A stretch of DNA of 51,648 nucleotides from Achromobacter dolens (GCF_902859745.1 NZ_CADIJW010000040.1:1-51648), one strand, 5' to 3'. Shown: positions 35,640-46,520, numbered from the stretch's first letter. Numbers and translations: made by a program. Notes: generated by a model from the letters alone, not told the origin.

Positions 35640-36992
35640 CTACTTCCCGATGCAGAAGCTCGAGAAGATCTCGCCCAGCAAATCGTCGCTGGTGAACTTC
35701 CCGGTGATGCTCGACAGGCTGTCATGCGCCAGCCGCAATTCCTCGGCGAACAGGTCCAGCACGCGGTCGTCCTGTTCGGCGTGCTCGGCCGCCAGCGCCA
35801 GGTGATCGGCGGCGTCCTGCAGCGCGTGCAGGTGCCGTTCGCGCGCCAGCCAGGGCGATTCGGCGCCGGGGTTCCAGCCGGCGATGCGCAGCAATTCGGC
35901 GCGCAGCGCGTCCAGGCCGGCGCCGCGCTTGGCGGAAATGCCGAGTTCGCCGGGGCCCGCGGTAAATGCTGTGGATAACAGGTCCACCTTGTTGAAAACC
36001 TTCAACACCGGCGTGCGCGGCGGCAGGCGCGCGGTGATCTGCGCGTCCAGTTCGTCGCCCGGCTGGGTGGCGTCCTGCAGGTGCAGGATGACGTCGGCGC
36101 GTTCGATTTCCTGCCAACTGCGGGCGATGCCGATGCTCTCCACCGTGTCTTCGGTTTCGCGCAGGCCGGCGGTGTCGACGATGTGCAGCGGCACGCCGTC
36201 GATATGGATCTGCTGCACCACTTTGTCGCGCGTGGTGCCCGCAATCGGCGTGACGATGGCGACGTCGTCGCCGGCCAGCGCGTTCAGCAGGCTGGATTTG
36301 CCGACGTTGGGCTGGCCCGCCAGCACCACATGCAGGCCTTCGCGCAGGATCACGCCCTGGCGCGCCTGGGCGATGAGATGACCGAGGTCGCCGGCCAGCT
36401 TTTCCAGCGTGGGGCGCGCCTGGTATTTCTCGAGGAAGTCTATTTCCTCTTCGGGGAAATCGAGCGTGGCCTCGACCAGCATGCGCAGGTGGATGATGCG
36501 GTCTGACAGGTCGTTGACGCGCGCCGAGAAGTCGCCCGACAGCGAGGCCATGGCGCCGCGCGCGGCCGCCACCGACGAGGCTTCGATCAGGTCGGCGACC
36601 GCTTCGGCCTGCGCCAGATCCATGCGGTCATTGAGGAACGCGCGGCGGGTGAACTCACCCGGTTCGGCCAGCCGCAGCCCGAGGTCGCGGCCCGCCGCCA
36701 GGCAACTGTCGAGCACGCGGCGCAGCACGGCGGGGCCGCCGTGGCCTTGCAGTTCGAGCACGTCTTCGCCGGTGTAGGAATGCGGCCCCTTGAAGTACAG
36801 CGCGATGCCTTCGTCGAGCAGCTCGCCATCGACCGCCTTGAACGGCAGATAGTGCGCGTGGCGCGGCGTGAGTTCGCGCTGGAACAGGCGACGCACCAAT
36901 TCGGACAGGTCCGCACCAGAAACGCGCACGACGCCGATGCCGCCTCTTCCGGGGGCGGTGGCAATGGCGGCGATGGGGGCGTGGGTGGACAT
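35640..36992 (-). CDS. mnmE: tRNA modification GTPase MnmE
   Basis: 450 residues. The N-terminal folate-binding domain starts [20 protein letters not shown] (partly GRGGIG at 15-20). The G domain has GQPNVGKS at 226-233 and the switch AGTTRD at 251-256, and the C-terminus is FCIGK with the functional cysteine. It works with MnmG on wobble uridines. The start at ATG 36990-36992 matches the family N-terminus; an in-frame TTG at 37019 is less likely. A perfect DnaA box lies inside the gene at 35970-35978. In most relatives mnmE sits next to yidC; here 11 kb intervene. Confidence 0.97.
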   Translation of the reverse strand: MSTHAPIAAIATAPGRGGIGVVRVSGADLSELVRRLFQRELTPRHAHYLPFKAVDGELLDEGIALYFKGPHSYTGEDVLELQGHGGPAVLRRVLDSCLAAGRDLGLRLAEPGEFTRRAFLNDRMDLAQAEAVADLIEASSVAAARGAMASLSGDFSARVNDLSDRIIHLRMLVEATLDFPEEEIDFLEKYQARPTLEKLAGDLGHLIAQARQGVILREGLHVVLAGQPNVGKSSLLNALAGDDVAIVTPIAGTTRDKVVQQIHIDGVPLHIVDTAGLRETEDTVESIGIARSWQEIERADVILHLQDATQPGDELDAQITARLPPRTPVLKVFNKVDLLSTAFTAGPGELGISAKRGAGLDALRAELLRIAGWNPGAESPWLARERHLHALQDAADHLALAAEHAEQDDRVLDLFAEELRLAHDSLSSITGKFTSDDLLGEIFSSFCIGK

Positions 36993-37104
36993 ATCGGGGA
37001 TAACGCGAAGCAAGGACAATAGGGGAATATAACTGTTGCGCGGGGCCTTGTTTGCTGGTTAAGGTGCGCCAGAGGTTTAAAACCCGAAACGTCCCTGGGA
37101 GATC

Positions 37105-38694
37105 ATGATGGCATCTCGGTTTTCGCGTGCGTTGGCCTGTGGTTCGGTAGCGGTTCTATTGGCCTTCGGCACCCTCAATTCGGCGCTGGCGCGCGATCTG
37201 GTGATCGGGCTGAAGACCGAGCCATCGTCGATGGATCCGCAGTATCACGCGCTGACGCCGAACACCCAGATCTCCCAGACCATCTTCGATACGCTGGTGG
37301 CTACCGACGCGCAGCTCAAGCCGGTGCCGGCGCTGGCCGAATCCTGGACCGTCGATGGCAAGGTGTGGACCTTCAAGCTGCGGCCTGGCGTCAAGTTCTC
37401 CGATGGGTCGCCGTTCACGGCCGACGACGTGGTCTTCACCTACGACCGCGTGCCCAAGGTGCCGAACAGCCCCTCGCCGTTCACGCTGTATCTGGGCTCG
37501 GTAGCCAAGGCCGAGGCGGTGGATCCGATGACCCTGCGTATCACCACCAAGGAAGTGGCGCCGAACCTGCTGGTGAACCTGGCGCAACTGCCCATCATGT
37601 CGAAGAAGGCGGCCTCCGGCCCCGCGGCCGAAGGCAAGACCACCACCGAATTGAACAGTGGCGACGGCCTCATCGGCACCGGTCCCTACAAGTTCGTGTC
37701 GTGGAAGCGCGGCGCCGAATTCGTGCTGGCGCGCAATGAAAACTACTGGGGCAAGAAGCCCGTGTGGGACAAGGTGATCTATCGCCCGATCAGCAATGCC
37801 GCGGCGCGTGTGGCCGCCCTGCTGGCCGGCGATGTCGACATGATCGAGGATCCCCCGACCGATGACCTGCCCAAGCTCAAGGGCGACAAGAAGCTGTACG
37901 TCGAAGAGACGCCGTCGGTGCGCGTGGTGTACGTGGCGCTGGACCAGTACGCCGAGCCCTCGCCCGGCATCCAGGGCACCGGCAAGAATCCGTTGAAAGA
38001 CAAGCGCGTGCGCGAAGCGCTGTCGCTGGCGATCAACCGCGATGCGCTGGTCGAGCGCGTGATGGGGGGCGTGGCGCTGCCCGCCGGCAACCTGCTGCCC
38101 TACCCCATGTTCGGTTCCAGCAAGGAACACTCCAAGGCGCCCAAGGCCGATGTCGAAAAGGCCAAGGCGCTGTTGAAGGAAGCGGGCTATCCCAACGGTT
38201 TCTCGATCACGCTGGGCTCGCCCTCGGGCCGCTACGTCAACGACTCCAAGGTGGCGCAGGCCATCGCCTCGATGTGGACGCGCGTGGGCGTGAAGACCAG
38301 CGTCGACGCCATGGCGCCGCCGGTGTTCTTCAAGAACCGCGACAGCTATGCGTTCTCGGCCTATCTGGCTGGCTGGTCGGTGACCAGCGGCGAGATGTCG
38401 AATGCGCTGACTTCGCTCCTGGTGACGCGCAATCCGGAAGCCGGCCTGGGCACCACCAACCGCAGCCGCTACTCGAATCCCAAGATGGACGAGCTGGTCA
38501 AGGAAGCCTCGTCCACCATGGATGACGCCAAGCGCGCCGAGCTGTTGTCCAAGGCCAGCAACATCGCCATGGATGATTTCGCGATGCTGCCGGTGCACTT
38601 CGAGCTGTCGGTGTGGGCGATGAAGAACGACATCCGCTACCAGGGCCGTCCCGACCAGGTCACGCTGGCGCAGTTCGCAACGCTGAAGAAGTGA
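37105..38694 (+). CDS. Peptide/nickel-type ABC importer substrate-binding protein (DppA-like)
   Basis: SBP family 5 periplasmic protein of 529 residues. The signal peptide ends NSALA, cleaved near residue 29. The domain then starts DLVIGLKTEPSSMDPQYHAL, followed by AESWTVDGKVWTFKLRPGVK-type blocks and FTADDVVFTYDRV. The second of two adjacent ATGs (37108) has the better-spaced GGAG and may be the true start. First gene of a five-gene importer. The ligand is probably a peptide or acylated amino acid, judging by the M20 hydrolase downstream. Confidence 0.93.
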   Translation: MMASRFSRALACGSVAVLLAFGTLNSALARDLVIGLKTEPSSMDPQYHALTPNTQISQTIFDTLVATDAQLKPVPALAESWTVDGKVWTFKLRPGVKFSDGSPFTADDVVFTYDRVPKVPNSPSPFTLYLGSVAKAEAVDPMTLRITTKEVAPNLLVNLAQLPIMSKKAASGPAAEGKTTTELNSGDGLIGTGPYKFVSWKRGAEFVLARNENYWGKKPVWDKVIYRPISNAAARVAALLAGDVDMIEDPPTDDLPKLKGDKKLYVEETPSVRVVYVALDQYAEPSPGIQGTGKNPLKDKRVREALSLAINRDALVERVMGGVALPAGNLLPYPMFGSSKEHSKAPKADVEKAKALLKEAGYPNGFSITLGSPSGRYVNDSKVAQAIASMWTRVGVKTSVDAMAPPVFFKNRDSYAFSAYLAGWSVTSGEMSNALTSLLVTRNPEAGLGTTNRSRYSNPKMDELVKEASSTMDDAKRAELLSKASNIAMDDFAMLPVHFELSVWAMKNDIRYQGRPDQVTLAQFATLKK

Positions 38695-38716
38695 CGCGCG
38701 TCGCGGGCGGTATCCA

Positions 38717-39691
38717 GTGCTAGCGACAATCGTACGAAGACTGCTGCAAACCATCGTCGTCATGCTGGTCATGTCGGCGCTGGTCTTCGCCGGCATCTAC
38801 ATGGTCGGCGATCCAGTGTCGATGCTGGCCAGCCCGGAGGCCACCGAGGCGCAGCGCGCGGCCATCCGCGCATCGCTGGGCCTGGACCTGCCGCTGTGGC
38901 GGCAGTACCTGATCTTCATGGGCCAGGCGGTGCGCGGTGATTTCGGCAACAGCTTCCTGACCGGCGAACCGGCCATGCGCCTGATCCTGGAGCGCATGCC
39001 GGCCACGGTCGAGCTGGCCTGTGTGGCCATGCTGCTGTCGGTGCTGATCGGGGTGCCGCTGGGCATCATCGCGGGCCTCAAGCCCAAGGCGGCCGGCTCG
39101 CGCGCCATCATGACGGGATCGGTGCTGGGGTTCTCGCTGCCCAATTTCTGGGTGGGCCTGATGCTCATCATGGTGTTCGCGGTGATGCTGGGCTGGGTGC
39201 CGGCCGGCGGCCGCGGCCAGACCGTCAGCATCGGTTCGCTGCAGTTGAGCGTGCTGACGCTGGACGGCTGGCTGAGCCTGGCCTTGCCGGCCGCCACCAT
39301 CGCCTTCGCCAAATGCGCCATGATCATCCGCGTGACGCGCGCCGCCACGCGCGAGGCGCTGCCGATGGACTACATCAAGTTCGCGCGCGCCAAGGGCCTG
39401 TCGGAAAAGCGTGTGCTGGGCGTGCATCTGCTCAAGAACATCCTGATCCCGGTGGTCACCGTGGCGGGCCTGGAGTTCGGCCAGGTGATGGCCTTCGCGG
39501 TGGTGACCGAGACGGTGTTCTCGTGGCCCGGCATGGGCAAACTGCTGATCGATTCCATCATCAACCTGGACCGGCCGGTGGTGGTGGCGTACCTGCTGCT
39601 GATCGTGTTCTTCCTTGTGATGCTGAACCTCGTGGTGGACATCATCTATACGGTGCTGGATCCCCGCGTACGCCTGGATAGCCGCCGATGA
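38717..39691 (+). CDS. Peptide ABC importer permease, DppB type
   Basis: 324 residues with six predicted transmembrane segments. Family blocks: IVRRLLQTIVVMLVMS at the start, LGLDLPLWRQY, and the EAA loop region DYIKFARAKGLSEKRVLGVHLLKN. The start is GTG 38717, with GGGCGG 6-11 bp upstream; it is the only fitting start. It overlaps the next permease by 4 bp. Confidence 0.94.
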   Translation: MLATIVRRLLQTIVVMLVMSALVFAGIYMVGDPVSMLASPEATEAQRAAIRASLGLDLPLWRQYLIFMGQAVRGDFGNSFLTGEPAMRLILERMPATVELACVAMLLSVLIGVPLGIIAGLKPKAAGSRAIMTGSVLGFSLPNFWVGLMLIMVFAVMLGWVPAGGRGQTVSIGSLQLSVLTLDGWLSLALPAATIAFAKCAMIIRVTRAATREALPMDYIKFARAKGLSEKRVLGVHLLKNILIPVVTVAGLEFGQVMAFAVVTETVFSWPGMGKLLIDSIINLDRPVVVAYLLLIVFFLVMLNLVVDIIYTVLDPRVRLDSRR

Positions 39692-40605
39692 CCGCCCCCG
39701 TGACTGCTGCCGTACCCGCCGCCGCCAGGGAACAGACGCCGTGGCGCCGTTTCGTGGGCGATTTCTTCGCCAGCAAGCTGGCCACGCTGGGCCTGGTGAT
39801 GCTGGTGCTGATCGTCGGCGCCGCCTTGCTGGCGCCGTGGATCGCGCCGCAGAATCCGTATGACCTGGCATCGCTGGACATCATGGATTCCAAGCTCAAG
39901 CCCGGCAGCGAAAGCGGCGACGGCAGCATGCATTACTGGCTGGGCACCGATGGCCAGGCGCGCGACCTGTTGTCGGCGATCCTGTACGGCATGCGCACCA
40001 GCCTGCTGGTGGCCACCGTGTCGGTGCTGGCGGCCTTCGGCATCGGCGCCACCGTCGGGCTGATCGCGGCGTACTTCGGCGGGCGCATCGATGCGCTGCT
40101 GATGCGCATTGTGGATATCCAGTTGTCGTTCCCGGCGATCCTGGTGGCGTTGATGCTGCTGGCGATCCTGGGCAAGGGTGTGGATAAGGTGATCATCGCG
40201 CTGATCGTGGTGCAGTGGGCTTATTTCGCCCGCGCCGCGCGCGGCGCCGCATTGGTCGAACGCGGCAAGGAATACGTCGAGGCGGCGCGCTGCATGTCGC
40301 TGTCGTGGGGGCGGGTACTGTTCCGCCACGTGCTGCCCAACTGCATGCCGCCGCTGATCGTGATCGCCACCATCGACCTGGCGCACGCCATTGCGCTGGA
40401 AGCCACGCTATCGTTCCTGGGCGTGGGCGTGCCGGTGACCGAGCCGTCGCTCGGCATGCTGATCTACAACGGCTTCGAGTACCTGCTGTCGGGCCAGTAC
40501 TGGATCTCGTTCTTCCCCGGCATCGCGCTGGCGCTGGCCATCATCGCCATCAATTTGGTGGGGGACCACCTGCGCGATGTGCTCAACCCGCGCCACGCGA
40601 ACTGA
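39688..40605 (+). CDS. Peptide ABC importer permease, DppC type
   Basis: 305-residue partner permease. N-terminal cytoplasmic stretch, then LVMLVLIVGAALLAPWIAP, the DppC block YWLGTDGQARDLLSAILYGMR (in part LGTDGQARD), and the EAA-loop AARCMSLSWGRVLFRHVLPN. It overlaps dppB-like by ATGA. A perfect DnaA box falls inside the gene at 40179-40187. Confidence 0.94.
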   Translation: MTAPVTAAVPAAAREQTPWRRFVGDFFASKLATLGLVMLVLIVGAALLAPWIAPQNPYDLASLDIMDSKLKPGSESGDGSMHYWLGTDGQARDLLSAILYGMRTSLLVATVSVLAAFGIGATVGLIAAYFGGRIDALLMRIVDIQLSFPAILVALMLLAILGKGVDKVIIALIVVQWAYFARAARGAALVERGKEYVEAARCMSLSWGRVLFRHVLPNCMPPLIVIATIDLAHAIALEATLSFLGVGVPVTEPSLGMLIYNGFEYLLSGQYWISFFPGIALALAIIAINLVGDHLRDVLNPRHAN

Positions 40606-40616
40606 GGGCGGACGCG

Positions 40617-41608
40617 ATGCAGATACAAGCTGTGGAAAAGTCGCCGGTCCTCGATGTGCGCGGACTGAAGACGCATTTCTTCACCCGCAACGGCGTGGTC
40701 AAGCCAGTCGATGGCGTCGACCTGACGCTGGCCGAGGGCGAGATCCTGGGGCTGGTGGGTGAATCCGGCTCGGGCAAGAGCATCACCGGCTTCTCGCTGA
40801 TGGGCCTGCTGGACGAGCCCGGCCGCATCGTCGAGGGCGAACTGCGCCTGAACGGCGAGGACCTGCGCGGCGCGTCGCCGGCGCGCTGGCGGCAACTGCG
40901 GGGCCAGGAGATCGCCATGATCTTCCAGGACCCGATGATGACGCTGAACCCGGTGCTGCGCGTCGATACGCAGATGATCGAAGCGGTGCAGGCGCACCAC
41001 AAAGTATCGCGCGAACAGGCGCGTGAACGCGCCCTGCAGACGTTGACGATGGTCGGCATTCCGTCGCCGCAGGAACGCCTGCGCACCTATCCGCATCAGT
41101 TGTCCGGCGGCATGCGGCAACGCGTGGCGATCGCGATCGCGCTGCTGAATTCGCCGCGCGTCATCATCGCCGATGAGCCCACCACGGCGCTGGACGTGAC
41201 CATCCAGGGGCAGATCCTGTTCGAAGTGCAGAAGCTGTGCCGCGAGACCGGCACCGGCCTGGTGTGGATCACCCACGACCTGGCGGTGGTGGCGGGCCTG
41301 GCCGACCGCGTGTCGGTGATGTACGCCGGCCGCGTGGTCGAGACCGGCAGCACGCGCGACGTCATCAGCCATCCGATGCATCCCTACACCCACGGCCTGA
41401 TTGCCTCGATTCCGACGCCGGAATCGCGCGGCCGGCCGCTGGTGCCGATTCCCGGCATGACGCCGTCGTTGCTCAATCTGCCGCAGGGCTGTGCGTTCCG
41501 CGGGCGTTGCCCGCGCGCCAGCGAGGCCTGTCTGACCGAACCGCAGCCCGTGGAAGTGCGCCCGTCGCAATGGGTGCGCTGCTGGCATGCCGGCGCGCCG
41601 GAGGTCCA

Positions 41609-41612
<4 letters not shown>
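40617..41612 (+). CDS. Peptide ABC importer ATPase, DppD type
   Basis: 331 residues. Walker A GESGSGKS, signature LSGGMRQRVAIAIAL, Walker B VIIADEPTTALD, and the C-terminal oligopeptide extension with the cysteine motif CAFRGRCPRASEAC. The start is ATG 40617, with AGGGCGG upstream; longer frames run into the permease gene. It overlaps the second ATPase by 4 bp. Confidence 0.95.
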
Positions 41613-42625
<1,013 letters not shown>

Positions 42626-42733
42626 CGCCAATCCGTAACAACGCTGGACGCGGCCGGCGACGGGCGCGAGAATTTTCCGATACCCTGTCATACGACATCC
42701 GTTCTCTTCTCTCCCTTCCGCCTATCCACCGCC

Positions 42734-43936
42734 ATGAAAACCCTAGCCGAAATCGAACGCGCCCACGGTGAACTGACCGAACTGCGCCGTGACATCCACG
42801 CCCATCCCGAACTGGCCTTCCAGGAAACGCGCACCTCCAGCCTGGTAGCCGAGCGCCTGCGCCAATGGGGGCTGGAAGTCCACACGGGGCTGGGGAAAAC
42901 CGGCGTGGTCGGCGTGCTGCGCGGCGGCAGCGGCGGCAAGACCATCGGCCTGCGCGCCGACATGGACGCGCTGCCCATGCCTGAGCACAACCGCTTCGCG
43001 CACAAGTCCACCATCAGCGGCCGCATGCACGGCTGCGGCCACGATGGCCACACCACGATGCTGCTGGGCGCGGCGCAATACCTGTCCACGCATCGCGATT
43101 TCGACGGCACCGTGGTGTTCATCTTCCAGCCGGCCGAGGAAGGCGGCAACGCCGGCGCGCGCGCCATGATGCAGGATGGACTGTTCGAGAAATTCCCCTG
43201 TGACGCGGTGTTCGGCATCCACAACATGCCCGGCATGCCGGTCAACCAGTTCGGCTTTCGCGCCGGTCCCACCATGGCGTCGAGCAACCGCTGGGACATC
43301 GTCATCAAGGGCGTGGGCGGCCACGCCGCGCAGCCGCATGCGTCGGTCGACCCGATCATCGTCGCGGCCGACATGGTGCATGCGCTGCAGACGGTGATCT
43401 CGCGCAGCAAGAATCCGCTGGAGCAAGCGGTGCTGTCGATCACGCAAATCCATGCCGGCGACGCCTACAACGTGATTCCCGGCGAAGCGGTGCTGCGCGG
43501 CACGGTGCGCACCTATTCGGTCGAGGTGCTCGACAAGATCGAGGAAGACATGCGCCGCATCGCCACCACGCTGCCGCAGGTGTATGGCGGCACCGGCACG
43601 CTGGACTTCGTGCGCGCCTATCCGCCGCTGGTGAACTGGGACAAGGAAACCGCGTTTGCCGCGCAGGTGGCCGAGGACACCTTCGGCGCCGAGAACGTGG
43701 TGCGCGACATGCCGCCCTTCATGGGCGCCGAGGACTTTTCCTTTTTCCTGGAAGCCCTGCCCGGCACCTATCTGTTCCTGGGCAACGGCGACGGCGACCA
43801 TCGCATGGAGAGCTATCACGGCATGGGGCCGTGCCAGTTGCACAATCCGAACTACGACTTCAATGACGCGCTCCTGCCGGTCGGCGCGACATATTGGGTC
43901 AAGCTGGTCGAGGCCTACCTGCCCAAGCACAAGTAG
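42734..43936 (+). CDS. M20 family amidohydrolase (hippurate/N-acyl amino acid hydrolase type)
   Basis: Metal-dependent hydrolase of 400 residues. Metal and catalytic blocks: LRRDIHAHPELAFQE at the start, GLRADMDALP, RMHGCGHDGHTTMLLGAA with the conserved Cys and His, FQPAEEGGNAGARAMM, and a C-terminal FMGAEDFSFFLE. These enzymes release acyl groups from amino acids or cleave small amides in the cytoplasm. It follows the ABC importer by 108 bp on the same strand and probably processes the imported compound. A terminator follows. Confidence 0.93.
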   Translation: MKTLAEIERAHGELTELRRDIHAHPELAFQETRTSSLVAERLRQWGLEVHTGLGKTGVVGVLRGGSGGKTIGLRADMDALPMPEHNRFAHKSTISGRMHGCGHDGHTTMLLGAAQYLSTHRDFDGTVVFIFQPAEEGGNAGARAMMQDGLFEKFPCDAVFGIHNMPGMPVNQFGFRAGPTMASSNRWDIVIKGVGGHAAQPHASVDPIIVAADMVHALQTVISRSKNPLEQAVLSITQIHAGDAYNVIPGEAVLRGTVRTYSVEVLDKIEEDMRRIATTLPQVYGGTGTLDFVRAYPPLVNWDKETAFAAQVAEDTFGAENVVRDMPPFMGAEDFSFFLEALPGTYLFLGNGDGDHRMESYHGMGPCQLHNPNYDFNDALLPVGATYWVKLVEAYLPKHK

Positions 43937-43990
43937 CGTGCCACGGCGCTTCAGGCATTGCGGTTATTTGCTTATGCGCCATGCCGCCAC

Positions 43991-44019
43991 AAACCGCCCG
44001 CTTGCCCCGGGCGGTTTTT
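43991..44019 (+). terminator. Intrinsic terminator after the amidohydrolase
   Basis: AAACCGCCCG and CGGGCGGTTT form a ten-base stem around CTTGCCC, running into TTTTT. Ends the importer-hydrolase unit. Confidence 0.9.
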
Positions 44020-44161
44020 CTATATGACGCCAGGCTTTGTTCAAACGCCGATAACTTCGTTTGAGATACAAGGCGCGCTTTCCATAATCGGTCATTCCTG
44101 ATCCATCCGCGGATGGATCTCAGCGCCGGCGGCAACGCCGCCACGCCAACCGGAGTGACCG

Positions 44162-45076
44162 ATGTCCCAGAGCAACGCCGTGCGGCGCGAAGAGGCCGCC
44201 CCCGTTCCGCCGCCCCCGGCCGCGCAGGCGTTCGAGCTGCGGCTGCTGCCGGGCCCCGTGGGCGCCGAGCTCATCGGCCTGGACCTGGGCCGCGAGCTGT
44301 CGTCCGCCGATTTCAAGCGCGTGCACCAGGCGCACCTGGACCACCACCTGCTGGTGTTCCGCGACCAGCGCATCACGCCGCGGCAGCACATCGACTTCAG
44401 CCGCCGCTTCGGGCCGCTGATGATCCACGTGCTGCACCAGTTCCACCTGGCCAATCATCCCGAGATCCTGATCGTCTCCAACATCGTCGAGAACGGCAAG
44501 CCGGTCGGCCTGGGCGATGCGGGCAAGTACTGGCATTCGGACATCTCGTACAAGGAACTGCCCAGCCTGGGCTCGCTGCTGCATGCGCAGGAATTGCCTG
44601 CGCAAGGCGGCGACACGCTGTTCGCCAACATGCACCTGGCCTATGACACCCTGCCCGCCGCATTGCGCAACGCCGTCGAGGGCAAGCGCGCGGTGCATTC
44701 GTATCTGGCCAAGTACGGCCAGTTGCAGAAGGAAGGCAACTGGCGGCCCAACCTGAGCGCGCAGCAGGTGGCGCAGGTGCAGGCGGTATCGCATCCGGTG
44801 GTGCGCACCCATCCCGAGAATGGCCGCCGCGCCCTGTTCGTGAGCGAAGGCTTCACTACCCACATCGAAGGCCTGCCGGAGGACGAGAGCCGGCAATTGC
44901 TGGACGAACTGTTCGCGCACAGCGTGCGGCCCGAGCACATCTACCGCCACCGCTGGCAGCCGCACGACCTGGTGTTCTGGGACAACCGCTCGCTGATCCA
45001 CCTGGCGGGCGGCACGCCGGATCATCTGCGCCGCAAGCTCTACCGCACCACCATCGAAGGCGATGTGCCGTTTTAG
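44162..45076 (+). CDS. TauD/TfdA family 2-oxoglutarate-dependent dioxygenase
   Basis: Fe(II)/2-oxoglutarate oxygenase of 304 residues. The iron triad is H125 and D127 in WHSDISY and H280 in WDNRSLIH. R295, 15 residues after H280, is placed to bind 2-oxoglutarate. The TauD-type block RRFGPLMIHVLHQF and the late LAGGTPDHLRRKLYRTTI are present. No sulfonate transporter is adjacent, so taurine or an aryloxyalkanoate is not certain as substrate. ATG at 44162. The gene appears to stand alone after a terminator. Confidence 0.9.
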   Translation: MSQSNAVRREEAAPVPPPPAAQAFELRLLPGPVGAELIGLDLGRELSSADFKRVHQAHLDHHLLVFRDQRITPRQHIDFSRRFGPLMIHVLHQFHLANHPEILIVSNIVENGKPVGLGDAGKYWHSDISYKELPSLGSLLHAQELPAQGGDTLFANMHLAYDTLPAALRNAVEGKRAVHSYLAKYGQLQKEGNWRPNLSAQQVAQVQAVSHPVVRTHPENGRRALFVSEGFTTHIEGLPEDESRQLLDELFAHSVRPEHIYRHRWQPHDLVFWDNRSLIHLAGGTPDHLRRKLYRTTIEGDVPF

Positions 45077-45089
45077 GCCGGCCCGCGAC

Positions 45090-45098
45090 TTATCCACA
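45090..45098. promoter_or_regulatory. Perfect DnaA box upstream of a small gene
   Basis: TTATCCACA, 9 bp before the ATG of a 54-codon gene and directly followed by its AAGGA ribosome-binding site. DnaA bound here could affect expression; inferred. Confidence 0.4.
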
Positions 45099-45107
45099 AG
45101 GAACGCC

Positions 45108-45272
45108 ATGCGTCTGTCTCCTGAACTGCGCGAACGATTGATCCGCACCGTCACGGCGGCAGGCGTGGCATTGGCGTTGGCCGTCGTGGCCCTGGCCTCG
45201 CCCACGCCCGCGCTGGCCGCCCCGTCCATCGACAGCGTCCGCGCCGACCTGTGGATATCCCAGCATCCCTAA
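45108..45272 (+). CDS. Small exported protein, 54 residues, function unknown
   Basis: ATG at 45108 with AAGGA 6 bp upstream. Residues 1-13 are charged (MRLSPELRERLIR), about 14-31 are hydrophobic, and PALA followed by AP gives a plausible signal-peptidase site near residue 37, leaving a mature tail of about 17 residues. It could equally be a single-pass membrane peptide. It lies between the TauD-type dioxygenase gene (stop 31 bp upstream) and the cysteine-synthase-like gene. I recognise no family. The support is start context, signal-like sequence and position. Confidence 0.5.
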   Translation: MRLSPELRERLIRTVTAAGVALALAVVALASPTPALAAPSIDSVRADLWISQHP

Positions 45273-45344
45273 AATAGTCCGGTACGCATCGACCGCGCCT
45301 TCGGCATCCCACGGATGCGCGCGGTTGCGCCTATCGGACTCGAC

Positions 45345-46271
45345 ATGCTGGCAACCTCTTCCATTGAACTCATCGGCAACACCCCCCTGATCACGTTGAG
45401 CCGGGCGCACGACGGTCCCGGCCGAATCGTGGCCAAGGCCGAATTCCTGCAACCGGGCGGCAGCGTCAAGGATCGCGCCGCCAAGGCCATCCTGCTGGCC
45501 GCGCGCGCCGATGGCCGCCTGGCGCCCGGCATGCCGGTGGTGGAGATGACCAGCGGCAACATGGGGGCGGGCCTGGCCGTGGCCTGCGCCGCGCTGGGGC
45601 ATCCGCTGGTGGTCACCATGTCGGCGGGCAACAGCCCGGCCCGCGCCCGCATGCTGGAAGGACTGGGCGCCGAGGTGGTGCTGGTGCCGCAGGTCGATGG
45701 CGCCCCCGGGCAGGTCACCGGCGCCGACGTCCAGGCGGCGGCCGAGGTGGCGGCGGCTTTGGCGCGCGAACGCGGCGGCTTCTACGTCGACCAGTTCAAC
45801 GCCGTCGAATGCATGGCCGCGCACGAAAGCGGCACCGGCCGCGAAATCCTGCAACAGCTTGGCGCGCCCGTGGACGGCTGGGTCGCGGCCGTCGGCACCG
45901 GCTGCACCTTCATGGGCGTGGCGCGCGCGCTCAGGGAGGCCAACGCCGCCACCGTTTGCGCGGCGGTCGAGCCGCTGGGCTGCGAAGTGCTGGCCGGCGC
46001 GCCGGTGACCAAGGCGCGCCACCTGATCCAGGGCACCAGCTATGGCGCGGTGCCGCCGCACTGGGATCCGTCCCTGATGGACCTGAGCATTGCGGTCACC
46101 GACGACGAGGCGCAGGAATGGCGGCGCCTGCTGGCCGTGCGCGAGGGCCTGTACGTGGGTTATTCCGCCGCCGCCAATGTATGCGCGGCCGCCAGGCTGC
46201 TGCGTTCGGGCCGGCTGCGTGCGGACGCGACGGTGGCCACCGTGCTGTGCGATACGGGCCTGAAATACTAG
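45345..46271 (+). CDS. Cysteine synthase family PLP enzyme
   Basis: Fold-type II PLP enzyme of 308 residues. IELIGNTPLITLSR is at 7-20, the PLP lysine K42 is in GGSVKDRAA, the substrate loop is TSGNMGAGLA, and the phosphate cup is GTGCTFMGVA. O-acetylserine sulfhydrylases have TSGNTG; the Met in TSGNMG marks a subgroup whose reaction may differ. I chose ATG 45345 because GGA lies upstream and the protein then starts at the usual place; ATG 45315 would add ten residues. Cysteine synthesis or breakdown is likely but not settled. Confidence 0.85.
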   Translation: MLATSSIELIGNTPLITLSRAHDGPGRIVAKAEFLQPGGSVKDRAAKAILLAARADGRLAPGMPVVEMTSGNMGAGLAVACAALGHPLVVTMSAGNSPARARMLEGLGAEVVLVPQVDGAPGQVTGADVQAAAEVAAALARERGGFYVDQFNAVECMAAHESGTGREILQQLGAPVDGWVAAVGTGCTFMGVARALREANAATVCAAVEPLGCEVLAGAPVTKARHLIQGTSYGAVPPHWDPSLMDLSIAVTDDEAQEWRRLLAVREGLYVGYSAAANVCAAARLLRSGRLRADATVATVLCDTGLKY

Positions 46272-46279
46272 CAAGCGGG

Positions 46280-46394
46280 TTTTCCACAGCATGCCCGGGC
46301 AAGACTATCCACAGCCCTGTGAAAATCCTGTGGATTGCCTGTGAATTGGCTGTGGACGAATGGGGATAACTTTTTCCGGCCCTGCTGTGGAAAA
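46280..46394. repeat. Cluster of degenerate DnaA-box-like repeats
   Basis: In the 300-bp gap between two convergent genes, six near-boxes occur in 115 bp: TTTTCCACA 46280, CTATCCACA 46305, TGTGGATTG 46329, TGTGGACGA 46351, TGGGGATAA 46361 and TGTGGAAAA 46386. Part of this is a run of 11-12-bp units beginning CCTGTG (46316, 46327, 46338). No gene is seen in the gap. Confidence 0.5.
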
Positions 46395-46498
46395 GTCGCT
46401 TGCGGCGGTTTCCGGAGCAAAGCGCAGGCGATAAACGCGACCGCCGCCAGGGGAACAAGCCGTGAAGGCCGGCGAAAAGCGCTCGACAGACATAGAAT

Positions 46499-46520
46499 CG
46501 GGCGGCCCGCGGGCCGCCCG
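46499..46520. repeat. Perfect 22-bp GC palindrome downstream of katA
   Basis: CGGGCGGCCCG is followed directly by its reverse complement. It lies 52 bp past the katA stop. There is no T-run, so it is a stem-loop with uncertain terminator function for the convergent genes. Confidence 0.5.

Noticed and set aside
37016-37019. Upstream TTG start for mnmE
   Set aside because: No ribosome-binding site, and the added residues do not belong to the family N-terminus.
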